Positions 16,218 through 25,828 of a DNA stretch of 48,086 nt are shown in pieces. Every line of letters starts with the position of its first letter. Within the stretch, counting starts at the first letter, position 1. The stretch covers positions 1 through 48,086 of the forward strand of contig JANYDU010000033.1 of the NCBI GenBank assembly GCA_025359805.1. Direction: 5' to 3'. The notes under the pieces were generated by a model that saw nothing but the letters and a program-made list of their open reading frames with translations, was not told where the DNA came from and did not search any database. This DNA is from Bacteroidota bacterium (GTDB lineage: Bacteria > Bacteroidota > Bacteroidia > UKL13-3). The position numbers and the translations under genes were made by a program.

Positions 16218-16403
16218 TTAAAATAAATTTTTAATTGCTTCTGCACCAAACATAAATATGGCAACCCAAATTAACCCTTTAATTAAAAAGAAAAAAAAAC
16301 CAACAATACCCACCCGTTTCATCCATACTTTAAACTTGCTCCTGCCTTTGTGAGATACAGGACATTCAAGGGGTTTGTCTTTAGCGTTTTCGATGGTATT
16401 CAT
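16218..16403 (-). CDS. Small single-pass membrane protein
   Basis: A 61-residue protein: a polar, Lys-rich N-terminus with one Cys (LECPVSHKGRSKFKVW) and one long hydrophobic stretch of about 28 residues (VGIVGFFFFLIKGLIWVAIFMF). Similar short proteins occur in other Bacteroidota. The ATG at 16403 is preferred over the ATG at 16436, which would add eleven residues lacking conservation-like character; this is a judgement. Function unknown. Confidence 0.55.
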   Translation of the reverse strand: MNTIENAKDKPLECPVSHKGRSKFKVWMKRVGIVGFFFFLIKGLIWVAIFMFGAEAIKNLF

Positions 16404-16489
16404 ATTGAATAATAAATCAGTGTGCGAATTAAACATTTATTAAACATTGAGGCAAACTATTCTCTTATTTTTGACATTATACGTACCTT

Positions 16490-17050
16490 TCATTTATACA
16501 ACTCCGGCATTCTCACTGTTTGTAAATACCGTTTTTTGTAATAATCAAACTCTAATCTATCAATCCTCACACCTTCACTTGTGCTGCTATGAATAAAACG
16601 AACCGGCTCACCTTTTTCTGAAATTACAATTCCAACATGTCCAATTCTTTTGCTTCTACGGCTTCTTCCTCTAAATAAAATCAAATCTCCTTTTTTAATA
16701 TTGTTGCGAGTAACTTCAAATCCAACCAAACCTTGTCCGGCAGAAGTATGTGGAAGTTTTATTCCGTATTTCTGAAACACAATCATAGTGTAACCTGAAC
16801 AATCAAACCCCTTTGTGGTGATACCTCCTCTCTTATATTTGTTACCAATAAAATGATAAGCATAATTAATTAAACTATCAATTTTAGAAGACCCTTTTTT
16901 AAGTATAATTTTCACATCTTGCTTAACCATTTGTGTTGTATCAATTGGCATTTCAAGAGTGTCTTCCTCATGCTTAACAGCCTGCGCAAAAACACATTGT
17001 ATTAGTAAGGTCATTAATAATAAAACAAATAAGTGGACACGTTTTTTCAT
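16490..17050 (-). CDS. NlpC/P60 cell-wall peptidase (C40)
   Basis: A 186-residue secreted hydrolase, probably cutting peptide cross-bridges of peptidoglycan. The signal peptide (residues 4-23) ends in FAQA. The C40 domain spans about 57-180 and has the catalytic Cys84 in FDCSG, His138 in GHVGI and a third polar residue His154 in FIHSS. There is no SH3b or LysM domain in front, only a linker of about 30 residues. Divergent from bamD. Confidence 0.92.
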   Translation of the reverse strand: MKKRVHLFVLLLMTLLIQCVFAQAVKHEEDTLEMPIDTTQMVKQDVKIILKKGSSKIDSLINYAYHFIGNKYKRGGITTKGFDCSGYTMIVFQKYGIKLPHTSAGQGLVGFEVTRNNIKKGDLILFRGRSRRSKRIGHVGIVISEKGEPVRFIHSSTSEGVRIDRLEFDYYKKRYLQTVRMPELYK

Positions 17051-17164
17051 TGCTATTTAAACAAAGTAAAACATTACCGTAAACAGCATAAAATTTTATC
17101 CTTTTTTTTCACCTAAAGTACTAAAGGCAAGCTAAATATAATGCAAAACATATGGTTTCAGCTA

Positions 17165-17194
17165 TTGACAAAGGGAAATAAACGCTTACTTTTG
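17165..17194 (+). promoter_or_regulatory. Bacteroidota-type promoter of bamD operon
   Basis: TTG at 17165-17167, a 19-base spacer, then TACTTTTG at 17187-17194: a full match to the -33 TTG / -7 TANNTTTG consensus. Transcription would begin near 17200, leaving a leader of about ten bases before the bamD ATG at 17211. This is the best promoter match in the window. Confidence 0.78.
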
Positions 17195-17210
17195 TCGTTC
17201 AACCCAATAC

Positions 17211-18047
17211 ATGAAGCGAATACTCGTCATATTATTTATCAGTTTTTTTATCACTAATTGTAGCAATAAATATCAGAAAACGCTCAAGAATCCTGATGTA
17301 AATAAAAAGCTCGAATTGGCTCAATACTATTATAACAAGAAAGATTTTTATCGTGCATCCACTTTGTTTGAACAATTACAGGATAGTTATAATGGAACAG
17401 CAATGAGCGAGAAAGTAATGTATTATAGTGCTTATTGTAATTATGGTTTACAAAACCATATTTTGGCTGGTTATCAATTTAAAACATATTATGAAAGTTT
17501 TCCTACTGGTCAATGGTCAGAGGAATGTTTATACATGTATGCCTATTGCCAGTTTTTGGAATCTCAACATTATTATCTAGATCAAACGGATACGTATAAA
17601 GGACTTGAATCATTAAAACTTTTTATAAGTGTATATCCTGATAGTAAATATGTGGCTGAGTGTAATATTTTAATGGATAAATTAAGAGCCAAGCTTGCCT
17701 TTAAATCATATAAAAATGCTAAGATGTATTACAATATTGCTGCGTATACAAGTGCTATTATTTCTTTACAAAATGTAATCAAGGATTTTCCAGAAATCCC
17801 ACAAAAAGAAGAGTTGGATTATTTAACTGTAAAATCCTATTACTTGCTTGCTCATAATAGCATTGATGATAAAAAAGATAAAAGATATCAAGATGCTTTT
17901 GCATCTTTACAAAATTATACAACTGAATACCCAGAGAGTAAATACTTAAATGAATTAAAAAAATTGCATTATAAATCAGAGTCGTTATACAAAAAACATG
18001 TAGCTAAAATGGCTCATAAAAAAGATAAAGAAGAACAAAAATCATAA
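17211..18047 (+). CDS. bamD: Outer membrane assembly lipoprotein BamD
   Basis: Lipoprotein partner of BamA in folding outer-membrane barrels. A lipoprotein signal ends in FITNCS with the lipidated Cys17. The mature part holds TPR-like helix pairs (KKLELAQYYYNKKDFYRASTLFEQL; YYSAYCNYG; FKTYYESFPTG; a VYPDSKYV repeat), the layout of BamD/YfiO. Length 278 fits. It leads the operon with rpoZ (5-base gap), coaBC, DUF4835 and recN, a gene order often conserved in Bacteroidota. A consensus promoter lies directly upstream. Confidence 0.92.
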   Translation: MKRILVILFISFFITNCSNKYQKTLKNPDVNKKLELAQYYYNKKDFYRASTLFEQLQDSYNGTAMSEKVMYYSAYCNYGLQNHILAGYQFKTYYESFPTGQWSEECLYMYAYCQFLESQHYYLDQTDTYKGLESLKLFISVYPDSKYVAECNILMDKLRAKLAFKSYKNAKMYYNIAAYTSAIISLQNVIKDFPEIPQKEELDYLTVKSYYLLAHNSIDDKKDKRYQDAFASLQNYTTEYPESKYLNELKKLHYKSESLYKKHVAKMAHKKDKEEQKS

Positions 18048-18052
18048 ACAAA

Positions 18053-18391
18053 ATGGCAACAAACAACCTATCAGGAACTCCCACTACAACAGTTGTAAGG
18101 GACTTACGTAAATTCGACAAAGAGACAGGGAACATCTATGAATCTTTGGCAATTATTTCAAAACGTGCTAACCAAATATCGGCACAAATGAAAGAAGAAT
18201 TACACAACAAATTATCAGATTTTACCAATGATAGCGATACATTGGAAGAAGTTTTTGAAAACCGTGAGCAAATAGAAATATCAAGCTACTACGAAAGACT
18301 TCCTAAACCAACATTAATTGCTGTTGAAGAATTTTTGAACGGAAAAATTTATCATCGTAATCCAATTAAAGAAAACAGAAACGCATTATAA
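18053..18391 (+). CDS. rpoZ: RNA polymerase omega subunit, Bacteroidota type
   Basis: Assembly and stability factor of RNA polymerase. At 112 residues it has the omega core in the form typical for this phylum: a helix with IYESLAIISKRANQIS and a C-terminal YERLPKPTLIAVEEFLNGKI. It lies between bamD and coaBC as in many Bacteroidota. Start ATG at 18053, five bases after the bamD stop. Confidence 0.88.
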   Translation: MATNNLSGTPTTTVVRDLRKFDKETGNIYESLAIISKRANQISAQMKEELHNKLSDFTNDSDTLEEVFENREQIEISSYYERLPKPTLIAVEEFLNGKIYHRNPIKENRNAL

Positions 18392-18461
18392 ATTTATCAA
18401 TAATGTAAACTAAAATACATGGAGTAAATCATTTTATTTCATGTATTTTTTTTCTTTTTAT

Positions 18462-19664
18462 ATGTTAAAAGGTAAAAAAATAATACTTGGTGTTACAGGA
18501 AGTATTGCGGCTTATAAAGCTGCAACATTGGTGCGTTTGTTTATTAAACAAGGTGCCGAAGTAAAAGTAATATTAACTCATGATGCCAAAGAATTTATTA
18601 CTCCACTCACACTTGCTACACTTTCAAAAAATCCAGTTTTAAGTAATTTTATTGCTAATAATAATGGCGAGTGGAATAACCACGTTGAATTGGGTTTATG
18701 GGCTGATTTATTATTGATTGCACCTGCTTCAGCCAATACCATTGGAAAAATGGCAAATGGTATATGTGATAATTTATTATTAGCCACTTATCTTTCTGCA
18801 AAATGTAAAACATACGTGGCTCCAGCAATGGATTTAGATATGTACGCACATCCATCTACACAAAATAATTTAAACAAACTTAGAGATTACGGGAATATTA
18901 TTTTGCCTGTGGGTGAAGGTGAATTAGCCAGTGGACTAATAGGTGCAGGAAGAATGTTAGAACCCGAAGAAATTGTTTTCTTTTTGGATGAATCAACACG
19001 GTTAACCGAAAAATTAAAAGGTAAAAAGGTACTGGTAACTGCCGGTCCAACTTATGAAAGCATAGATCCTGTTCGTTTCATAGGAAATCATTCAAGCGGA
19101 AGAATGGGTTTTGCCATTGCTGAAGAATTTGCCAGACATGGAGCCAGTGTTACATTAATTTCGGGGCCTACTGAGTTGCATGAATTAAATGAAAATATTA
19201 AACGTATTGATGTGACTTCGGCTGATGAGATGTATGAAAAAACCGTTACACAATTTGCTAAAACAGATATTGCTGTGATGAGTGCAGCCGTTGCTGATTA
19301 TACTCCCGAGAAAGTTTCCATCACCAAAATAAAAAAGAGTGGCGATGAACTTCATCTTAAATTAAAAAAAACAAAAGATATTTTAGCTGAGTTAGGAAGA
19401 TTAAAAAATAAAAAACAATTATTGGTTGGCTTTGCTTTAGAAACAGATAATGAAGTAGCAAATGCCATGAAAAAATTAACCGCAAAAAATTTAGACTTTA
19501 TTGTTCTCAATTCCTTAAAAACAAAAGGTGCAGGCTTTGGTCATCAAACAAATAAGGTTACTATTATTGATAGAAAAGGAAATAAAACCGACCACAAACT
19601 CAAATCAAAAACTGAAGTTGCACAAGATATTGTTCATAAAGTAATGTCGCTAATGCATGCGTAA
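18462..19664 (+). CDS. coaBC: Phosphopantothenoylcysteine synthetase/decarboxylase
   Basis: Bifunctional coenzyme A enzyme. The CoaC flavoprotein domain (about 1-180) begins KKIILGVTGSIAAYKA, holds the catalytic His74 in NNHVELG, the PASANT loop and PAMDLDM. At the substrate-recognition clamp, usually xCGxxGxGRM, it has GELASGLIGAGRM with Ser in place of Cys, which occurs in this phylum. The CoaB domain (about 185-400) begins KKVLVTAGPTYESIDPVRFI and has SSGRMG and SAAVADY. ATG at 18462 is chosen over an ATG at 18441 since family members start next to KKI. It overlaps the next gene by eight bases. Confidence 0.95.
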   Translation: MLKGKKIILGVTGSIAAYKAATLVRLFIKQGAEVKVILTHDAKEFITPLTLATLSKNPVLSNFIANNNGEWNNHVELGLWADLLLIAPASANTIGKMANGICDNLLLATYLSAKCKTYVAPAMDLDMYAHPSTQNNLNKLRDYGNIILPVGEGELASGLIGAGRMLEPEEIVFFLDESTRLTEKLKGKKVLVTAGPTYESIDPVRFIGNHSSGRMGFAIAEEFARHGASVTLISGPTELHELNENIKRIDVTSADEMYEKTVTQFAKTDIAVMSAAVADYTPEKVSITKIKKSGDELHLKLKKTKDILAELGRLKNKKQLLVGFALETDNEVANAMKKLTAKNLDFIVLNSLKTKGAGFGHQTNKVTIIDRKGNKTDHKLKSKTEVAQDIVHKVMSLMHA

Positions 19665-20556
19665 AATTGTTTTTATACTTGCTTATTTATTTTCATTAAT
19701 ACCTGCATTTTCACAAGATTTAAATTGCAAGGTAATTATCATCGACCAACAAATTTCACTTACTGATAAACGTATTTTCAGAACATTGGAACAAGTGCTC
19801 ACTGAATTTATGAATAATACAAAATGGAGTTTGGATAAGATTCAAACCAGCGAACGCATTGAATGTACTATTCAAATTATTTTAACGAACTACGATTTAC
19901 AAACACATCATTTTACCGGAACAGCACAAATACAAAGTGTGCGCCCCATTTATGCGTCATCATACAATACCGTTTTATTTAATTTTAATGATGAGAATTG
20001 GGAGTTTGATTATACCGAATTTCAACGGTTAGATTTCAACGAAAATAATTACAGTTCAAACCTTACTTCACTATTTGGGTTTTATGCCTACTTTATTTTA
20101 GGATTAGATTATGATTCTTATGGAATGCTTGGAGGAACAACTTATTTCACAAAAGCACAATCTGTTGTATCTAATGCACAGCAATCTGGTTTAGCGGGTT
20201 GGCAACCTTTTGAAAAATCAATGCGCTCACGATATAATTTAATTGACAACATTACCAGCGAACGCTTCAGACCTTTTAGAGAAGTATATTATAAGTACCA
20301 TAGGCAAGGATTAGACATCATGATTAAAAATCCTGAAGATGCCCGTAAGAATATTTATACGTGTTTAGAAATGATGCAAAAAATATTTAAAATAGCCCCA
20401 AATACTGTTTTGCCTCAAGTTTTCTTTGAAGCAAAATCTGATGAATTGGTTAATATTTTTAAAGGAGCAACAGCCAGTGAAAAACCAAAAGTTGTTGCCT
20501 TACTTTATGAAATAAATATTACCAATAGTACCAAATACGATAAAATCAAAAACTAA
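19657..20556 (+). CDS. DUF4835 family secreted protein
   Basis: A 299-residue exported protein with signal peptide (residues 3-19, cleavage after FSQ) followed by LNCKVIIIDQQISLTDKRIF, the start of the DUF4835 family. That family lies between coaBC and recN in most Bacteroidota. Some annotations link it to type IX secretion under the name PorD; I cannot confirm that from sequence. The protein has alternating strands in the first 120 residues and helices after it. It is probably periplasmic. Translation is coupled to coaBC through an eight-base overlap. Confidence 0.85.
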   Translation: MRKIVFILAYLFSLIPAFSQDLNCKVIIIDQQISLTDKRIFRTLEQVLTEFMNNTKWSLDKIQTSERIECTIQIILTNYDLQTHHFTGTAQIQSVRPIYASSYNTVLFNFNDENWEFDYTEFQRLDFNENNYSSNLTSLFGFYAYFILGLDYDSYGMLGGTTYFTKAQSVVSNAQQSGLAGWQPFEKSMRSRYNLIDNITSERFRPFREVYYKYHRQGLDIMIKNPEDARKNIYTCLEMMQKIFKIAPNTVLPQVFFEAKSDELVNIFKGATASEKPKVVALLYEINITNSTKYDKIKN

Positions 20557-20642
20557 TTTTAGGTTTAAAAAAATCTTTTACACGTTGTACTATTTTGTAA
20601 ATGATAATATTATTTTCGTTCGCAGAAAAATAAAAATCATTT

Positions 20643-21917
20643 ATGGAACTCTCACATCTTGCCGAAACATTAATAGGCTCAGAAATTATCAAACTTGCTG
20701 GCGAGATCAACGAAAAAATTAAACAAGGTGAAAAAATATACAACTTTACCATTGGAGATTTTGACCCCAACCTCTTTCCTATTCCTATTGAGTTTGAGAA
20801 TGAAATTATTCAAGCCTATAAAAATCATTATACCAATTACCCTGCCGCAGATGGCATTTTAGAATTGCGACAAGCAGTAAGTACATTTATTAAAGAGCGT
20901 GAAGGCTTAGACTATTCATCTAATGAAATATTAATTTCTGGCGGAGGAAGACCATTAATTTATGCTACTTATAGAACCATTGTTGATAGAGGCGAAAAAG
21001 TAATTTATGCTGTTCCTTCTTGGAATAATAATCACTACACACATTTTGTAGAAGGCGAACACGTAACGATTGAAACAAATCCAGAAGATAATTTTATGCC
21101 AACGGCAGCAGCATTAAAACCCCTTTTAAAAGACGCTACTTTACTAGCATTGTGCTCGCCATTAAACCCAACAGGTACAACTTTTGGCAAACAACAATTA
21201 GAAGAAATTTGTGATTTGGTTATTGCCGAAAATAAATCTCGTGGAGCAAATGAAAAGAAATTATACATCTTGTTTGATCAAATTTATTGGGTACTCACTT
21301 TTGGTGAGACTCAACACTATAATCCGGTTTCATTAAGACCTGAATTAAAAGAATACACTATTTTTATTGATGGAATGAGCAAAGCATTTTCGGCAACAGG
21401 TGTGCGTGTGGGTTGGGCTATGGGTCCTGAAAAAATTATCAATAAAATGAAAGCCATTCTATCACATATTGGTGCATGGAGTCCGATGCCAGAGCAAAAA
21501 GCTGCTGCAAAATATTTATTACAAACAGATGCCATCAACAACTATATTACACATTTTAAATTGGAAGTAGAAGAGCGTTTGAATGCTATTTATAATGGAT
21601 TTGTATCGTTAAAAAATAAAGGCTATGCAGTTGATTGTATCTCGCCACAGGCGGCTATTTATCTAACCATAAAATTTGATTTGGTTGGGCAACAAACCGC
21701 TGATGATAAAATATTACACACACAAATGGATGTAAATGCTTACATATTAAACGAAGCTAAAATTGCTGTTGTACCCTTCTCTGCATTTGGTGCATCTAAA
21801 AATTCTCCATGGTATAGATTGAGTGTTGGCACCTGCAAAAAAGAGGCAATTGGTGAGATGCTAGGGCAATTGGAAACTGCTCTTAGTCGGTTAAAAGTAC
21901 CAAGCCTTGCAAATTAA
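20643..21917 (+). CDS. PLP-dependent aminotransferase, class I/II
   Basis: A fold-type I aminotransferase of 424 residues. The PLP lysine is Lys247 in GMSKAFSATGVRVGW; the cofactor-binding SPLNPTG lies at about 178-184, and an Asp-Gln pair (FDQIYW) stands where the pyridine-N Asp is expected. The N-terminus LIGSEIIKLAGEI..IYNFTIGDFDP is like aspartate/aromatic aminotransferases. The substrate cannot be assigned. It is inserted between DUF4835 and recN, in the same direction, with 86 bases to DUF4835 and 34 to recN. Confidence 0.9.
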   Translation: MELSHLAETLIGSEIIKLAGEINEKIKQGEKIYNFTIGDFDPNLFPIPIEFENEIIQAYKNHYTNYPAADGILELRQAVSTFIKEREGLDYSSNEILISGGGRPLIYATYRTIVDRGEKVIYAVPSWNNNHYTHFVEGEHVTIETNPEDNFMPTAAALKPLLKDATLLALCSPLNPTGTTFGKQQLEEICDLVIAENKSRGANEKKLYILFDQIYWVLTFGETQHYNPVSLRPELKEYTIFIDGMSKAFSATGVRVGWAMGPEKIINKMKAILSHIGAWSPMPEQKAAAKYLLQTDAINNYITHFKLEVEERLNAIYNGFVSLKNKGYAVDCISPQAAIYLTIKFDLVGQQTADDKILHTQMDVNAYILNEAKIAVVPFSAFGASKNSPWYRLSVGTCKKEAIGEMLGQLETALSRLKVPSLAN

Positions 21918-21951
21918 ATTTCGTAAAAAATCATTAAATACATAGATTCAA

Positions 21952-23610
21952 TTGCTAACACAACTACATATTTCTAATTACGCCATCATCAATCAGGTTA
22001 ATATCTATTTTGATGAAAAGCTAAATATTATTACCGGAGAAACTGGTGCCGGAAAATCAATTTTGATGGGTGCTTTAGGTTTAATTTTAGGTGAACGTGC
22101 CGATTTAAAAGCCTTGATGAATTCAAATGATAAATGTGTGGTGGAGGGTACTTTTACCATTACCAATTACAACCTTAAATCCTATTTTGAAGCACATGAA
22201 TTGGACTTTGACAATACTTGTATTATACGAAGAGAAATAAGTACCAATGGAAAATCTCGTGCATTTATAAATGATACTCCAGTTAATTTATCACAATTAA
22301 AAGAATTAGGCTCACAGCTTATTGATATTGTTTCTCAACATCAAACTTTAGAGTTAAATGAAGGCGAATTTCAACTATCAATTGTAGATGCCATTGCAGA
22401 AACGGAAGACCTACTAACTGCCTATAAAAAACAATTCAATACTTATAAAGCTGATGAAAAGTATTTGAAAGAACTAATTGAAAGAGAACAAAAAGCAAGG
22501 CAAGATGAGGATTATTTTCGCTTTCAATTAAATGAATTAACAGAAGCAAATATTGCTGTTAATGAACAAGAGGAACTCGAAAAAAAATTGGACTTATTGA
22601 GCAATGCCGAACAAATTCAGCAGGCATCAGGCTCTGCTCATCGTATTTTAGAGGCAGATGAACAATCTTTAATCGACCAATTAAGAAATTTAAAAACACT
22701 ACTTGCCTCAGCAGCAAAACATCACCCAAAATTAGAGGAACTGATTAACAGATTGGATTCAACTATTATTGAATTAAAAGATTTAGCTGCCGAATTAGAA
22801 ATTATCACCGAAGCCACGCAAGCTAATCCATCAGAACTGTTGACTACTGAAACACGATTACAATTGCTATTTAATTTACAAAAAAAACATCGAGTGAATA
22901 ACAATGAAGAATTGATTTTTATTCAAGAAAAATTGCAACACGATGTGAATGTCATTGGCAGTTTGCAAACCGAAATTGAACAAAAAGAAATTGACCTAAT
23001 CAAGCAAAAAAAAGAGGTAAGCAAACTATCAAAATCATTATCTGATAAAAGAAATAAAGCCATTCCAACCATTGAAAAAAACATCAACGAATTATTAAAA
23101 CAGGTTCAAATGCTTGATGCAAAAATTAAAGTTGAGAATGAACCCAACAAGCCCGAACAATTTAACAGCAATGGAATTGACAATATTAATTTATTGTTTG
23201 CAGCCAATAAAGGTTCGCAATTTCAACCCATAAATAAGGTAGCTTCTGGTGGTGAATTAAGCCGATTGATGTTATGTATCAAATCAATTATTAGTGATAA
23301 AGTGGCATTGCCAAGTATAGTATTTGATGAGATTGATACTGGAATTTCAGGTGAAGCCGCGCTCAAAGTTTCGCAGGTAATGAAAAAACATGCAGGCAAA
23401 CATCAGGTAATTGCCATTACCCATTTGCCACAAATTGCTGGCAAAGCCGATGCCCATTTTTATGTTTATAAATCAACTGATAAAACTACTACTCATACTC
23501 ATATCAAAAAATTAAATGAAAACGAAAGAGTAGAAGAAATTGCTCGTATGCTTCATGGTGAAAATCCTTCAGAAAAAGTAATTGAGGCAGCTAAAGAATT
23601 GATTGGGTAA
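21952..23610 (+). CDS. recN: DNA repair protein RecN
   Basis: SMC-like ATPase that acts on double-strand breaks. Walker A GETGAGKS is at residues 29-36, the coiled coil covers about 150-370, and the C-terminal head has the ABC signature ASGGELSRLML, Walker B SIVFDEIDTGISG and the switch AITHLPQIAGKAD. Length 552 fits. The start is TTG at 21952; an in-frame TAG lies three codons before it and the next Met is too far in. A small hairpin (23641-23657) after the stop may be a weak terminator. Confidence 0.96.
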   Translation: MLTQLHISNYAIINQVNIYFDEKLNIITGETGAGKSILMGALGLILGERADLKALMNSNDKCVVEGTFTITNYNLKSYFEAHELDFDNTCIIRREISTNGKSRAFINDTPVNLSQLKELGSQLIDIVSQHQTLELNEGEFQLSIVDAIAETEDLLTAYKKQFNTYKADEKYLKELIEREQKARQDEDYFRFQLNELTEANIAVNEQEELEKKLDLLSNAEQIQQASGSAHRILEADEQSLIDQLRNLKTLLASAAKHHPKLEELINRLDSTIIELKDLAAELEIITEATQANPSELLTTETRLQLLFNLQKKHRVNNNEELIFIQEKLQHDVNVIGSLQTEIEQKEIDLIKQKKEVSKLSKSLSDKRNKAIPTIEKNINELLKQVQMLDAKIKVENEPNKPEQFNSNGIDNINLLFAANKGSQFQPINKVASGGELSRLMLCIKSIISDKVALPSIVFDEIDTGISGEAALKVSQVMKKHAGKHQVIAITHLPQIAGKADAHFYVYKSTDKTTTHTHIKKLNENERVEEIARMLHGENPSEKVIEAAKELIG

Positions 23611-23676
23611 AACAAATCTGAGTTGAGTATTCTCGACAACCATACTTTTATAGTATGCTATGATTTTTAAATTAGA

Positions 23677-23684
23677 TACATTTG
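23677..23684 (+). promoter_or_regulatory. Possible -7 element for the DUF1015 gene
   Basis: TACATTTG matches TANNTTTG exactly and lies 70 bases before the ATG at 23755, just after a small hairpin (stem CATACT/AGTATG, 23641-23657). No TTG is present at the -33 distance, where ATG is found, so the call is weak. Confidence 0.4.
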
Positions 23685-23754
23685 AACACTTAACTAAATT
23701 TTATTTTGAGCAACAATTATTACTCCAACAAAAACTCAAAACTAAATTAAACAC

Positions 23755-24999
23755 ATGGCAAAAGTAAAACCATTTAAAGCACTTCGTCCCTCTCGTGAAA
23801 AGGTTTCACAAGTTTCGGCATCCTCATACGATTCGGCAAGCAGAGCAGAATCTTACCTCGAATTAGAAACCAATCCCTATAGCTATTTGCATATCGTAAA
23901 ACCTTATTTACACTTTAAGGATGAGAAAAAAAATCCAGCCAAACATTTTCCAATTGGACTAGAATATCTTAAAAATTTTAAACAGAATGGATGGCTTATT
24001 AAAGACGAAAAAAACTCCTATTATATTTATAGAGTAATAAAAGGTAGCGATGCTTATACGGGAATAATTGCAGCAGCAAGTGTGGATGATTATTTGAACA
24101 ATAATATTTTAAAACACGAGAGTACCCTTACCGAAAAACAAAACGAATTAGCAGATCATATTAGTTGGTTTAAAGGGCTTGGAAATCCGGTACTCCTCAC
24201 CTACCCTGATTCTGCAAAAATAGAAAACCTCATTGAGCATTATATTGAAAACCATATTCCAGAATATAATTTTATCAGTACTGATCAACTAAAACATAAT
24301 TTATGGGTGGTTAATCATGATGAAGATGTTGATCTTATTCAAACAGAATTTGAGAATATTCCAAAATTATATATTGCCGATGGACATCATAGAAGTGCGG
24401 GGTCGGCAGCTTATTGCCAAATGGAAAGAGATGCTAATAAAAATTTTACTGGAAAGGAATTATTTAATTTTTTTCCGGTTTGTTTAATTCCATTTTCTAA
24501 ACTTCACATTTTTGAGTACCATCGTTTAGTTAAAGATAAAATCGTAAATGAGGTTTCATTCATGCAAAAAATTAATCATTATTTTGATGTAATACCCAGT
24601 GGAAATTTACCCGTACAACCTCTCAAATCAAAGCAGTTTGGATTGTATTTTAACCAAACCGCTTATTTGTTAAAATTAAAAAAAGAGTTTTCATCAACGC
24701 TAAATTCAACACTAGAAAAATTAGACGTGAGCATTGTTGAAACATTTATTTTGAAGAACATATTTAACATCAACGATAGTAAAACCGATAAGCGAATTTC
24801 TTTTATGGATGGAACAAAAGGAATAGGCCATTTGCAAGAAACTATCGACAATAAAGATTTTGATTTAGCCATTACACTTTATCAAACCAGTATTGAAGAA
24901 GTGAAACAAGTGGCGGAAGAAAATTTAATTATGCCCCCAAAAAGTACTTGGATAGAACCTAAATTGAGAACAGGATTAATCATTTATGAAACTGAATAA
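23755..24999 (+). CDS. DUF1015 family protein
   Basis: A 414-residue cytosolic protein. The start AKVKPFKALRPSREKVSQVSA..YD is the DUF1015 opening, residues about 65-160 carry the YIYRV..GIIAAASVDDYL segment, and YIADGHHRSAGSAA at about 205 is the conserved DGHHR motif. Biochemical function is unknown. Length fits the family. It shares a strand with mazG (19-base gap), suggesting joint transcription. Confidence 0.9.
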   Translation: MAKVKPFKALRPSREKVSQVSASSYDSASRAESYLELETNPYSYLHIVKPYLHFKDEKKNPAKHFPIGLEYLKNFKQNGWLIKDEKNSYYIYRVIKGSDAYTGIIAAASVDDYLNNNILKHESTLTEKQNELADHISWFKGLGNPVLLTYPDSAKIENLIEHYIENHIPEYNFISTDQLKHNLWVVNHDEDVDLIQTEFENIPKLYIADGHHRSAGSAAYCQMERDANKNFTGKELFNFFPVCLIPFSKLHIFEYHRLVKDKIVNEVSFMQKINHYFDVIPSGNLPVQPLKSKQFGLYFNQTAYLLKLKKEFSSTLNSTLEKLDVSIVETFILKNIFNINDSKTDKRISFMDGTKGIGHLQETIDNKDFDLAITLYQTSIEEVKQVAEENLIMPPKSTWIEPKLRTGLIIYETE

Positions 25000-25018
25000 T
25001 TGATAAGCGTAAAAAACG

Positions 25019-25795
25019 ATGAATACTAAACAACAAAAATTAGAAGCCTTCTCTCGCTTATTGGATATAATGGATGAATTGCGTGAAAAATGTCCGTGGG
25101 ATAAAATACAAACCAATGAAACATTAAGGCATTTAACCATTGAAGAAACTTATGAATTGGCTGATGCCATTTTAAAAAATGAACCTCAAGAAATAAAAAA
25201 AGAATTGGGTGATGTGTTATTGCATATTGTGTTTTATGCAAAAATTGGAAGTGAAAAAAATCAGTTTGATATTGCCGATGTGCTCAATAGTTTGTGTGAA
25301 AAATTAATTCATCGTCACCCTCATATTTATGGTGATGTAAAAGTTGATAATGCCGAACAAGTAAAAGAAAATTGGGAACAACTTAAACTCAAAGAAGGGA
25401 ATAAATCGGTACTAAGTGGCGTTGCCAAAGGAACTCCAAGTATTATAAAAGCATTGCGTATGCAAGAAAAAGCTGCTCAGGTTGGTTTTGATTGGCCCAC
25501 AACAAAAGAAGTTTGGGCTAAAGTAGATGAAGAATTAAACGAATTAAAGGAAGAGTTTGCTATCAATTCTTCATCAGAAAATACAGAAAAAGAATTGGGC
25601 GATTTTATTTTTTCGCTCATTAATATTGCTCGTAAATATGATATTAACCCAGATGATGCATTGGAAAAAACGAATCAAAAATTCATCTATCGATTTCAAT
25701 ACATTGAAGAAAAAGCAAAAGAAAATGGTAAAAAATTAACGGATATGACTTTGGAAGAAATGGATGTGTATTGGAATGAAGCTAAGCTAATTTGA
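25019..25795 (+). CDS. mazG: MazG nucleoside triphosphate pyrophosphohydrolase
   Basis: Hydrolyses (d)NTPs to the monophosphate and pyrophosphate, cleaning noncanonical nucleotides. Two MazG domains are seen: the first with CPWDKIQTNETLRHLTIEE and EETYELADAI, then ELGDVLLHIVF; the second with VDEELNELKEEF and ELGDFIFSLINIAR. These EExxE and ExxD helices bind magnesium. Length 258 fits E. coli-type MazG. It follows DUF1015 closely and converges on the arginase gene. Confidence 0.96.
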   Translation: MNTKQQKLEAFSRLLDIMDELREKCPWDKIQTNETLRHLTIEETYELADAILKNEPQEIKKELGDVLLHIVFYAKIGSEKNQFDIADVLNSLCEKLIHRHPHIYGDVKVDNAEQVKENWEQLKLKEGNKSVLSGVAKGTPSIIKALRMQEKAAQVGFDWPTTKEVWAKVDEELNELKEEFAINSSSENTEKELGDFIFSLINIARKYDINPDDALEKTNQKFIYRFQYIEEKAKENGKKLTDMTLEEMDVYWNEAKLI

Positions 25796-25828
25796 TATTT
25801 TATACTCTACCAATAATTTTTTTATTAT

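Noticed and set aside
23641..23657. recN terminator
   Set aside because: A six-base A/T-rich stem followed by few T is too weak for a firm call; it is mentioned with recN only.
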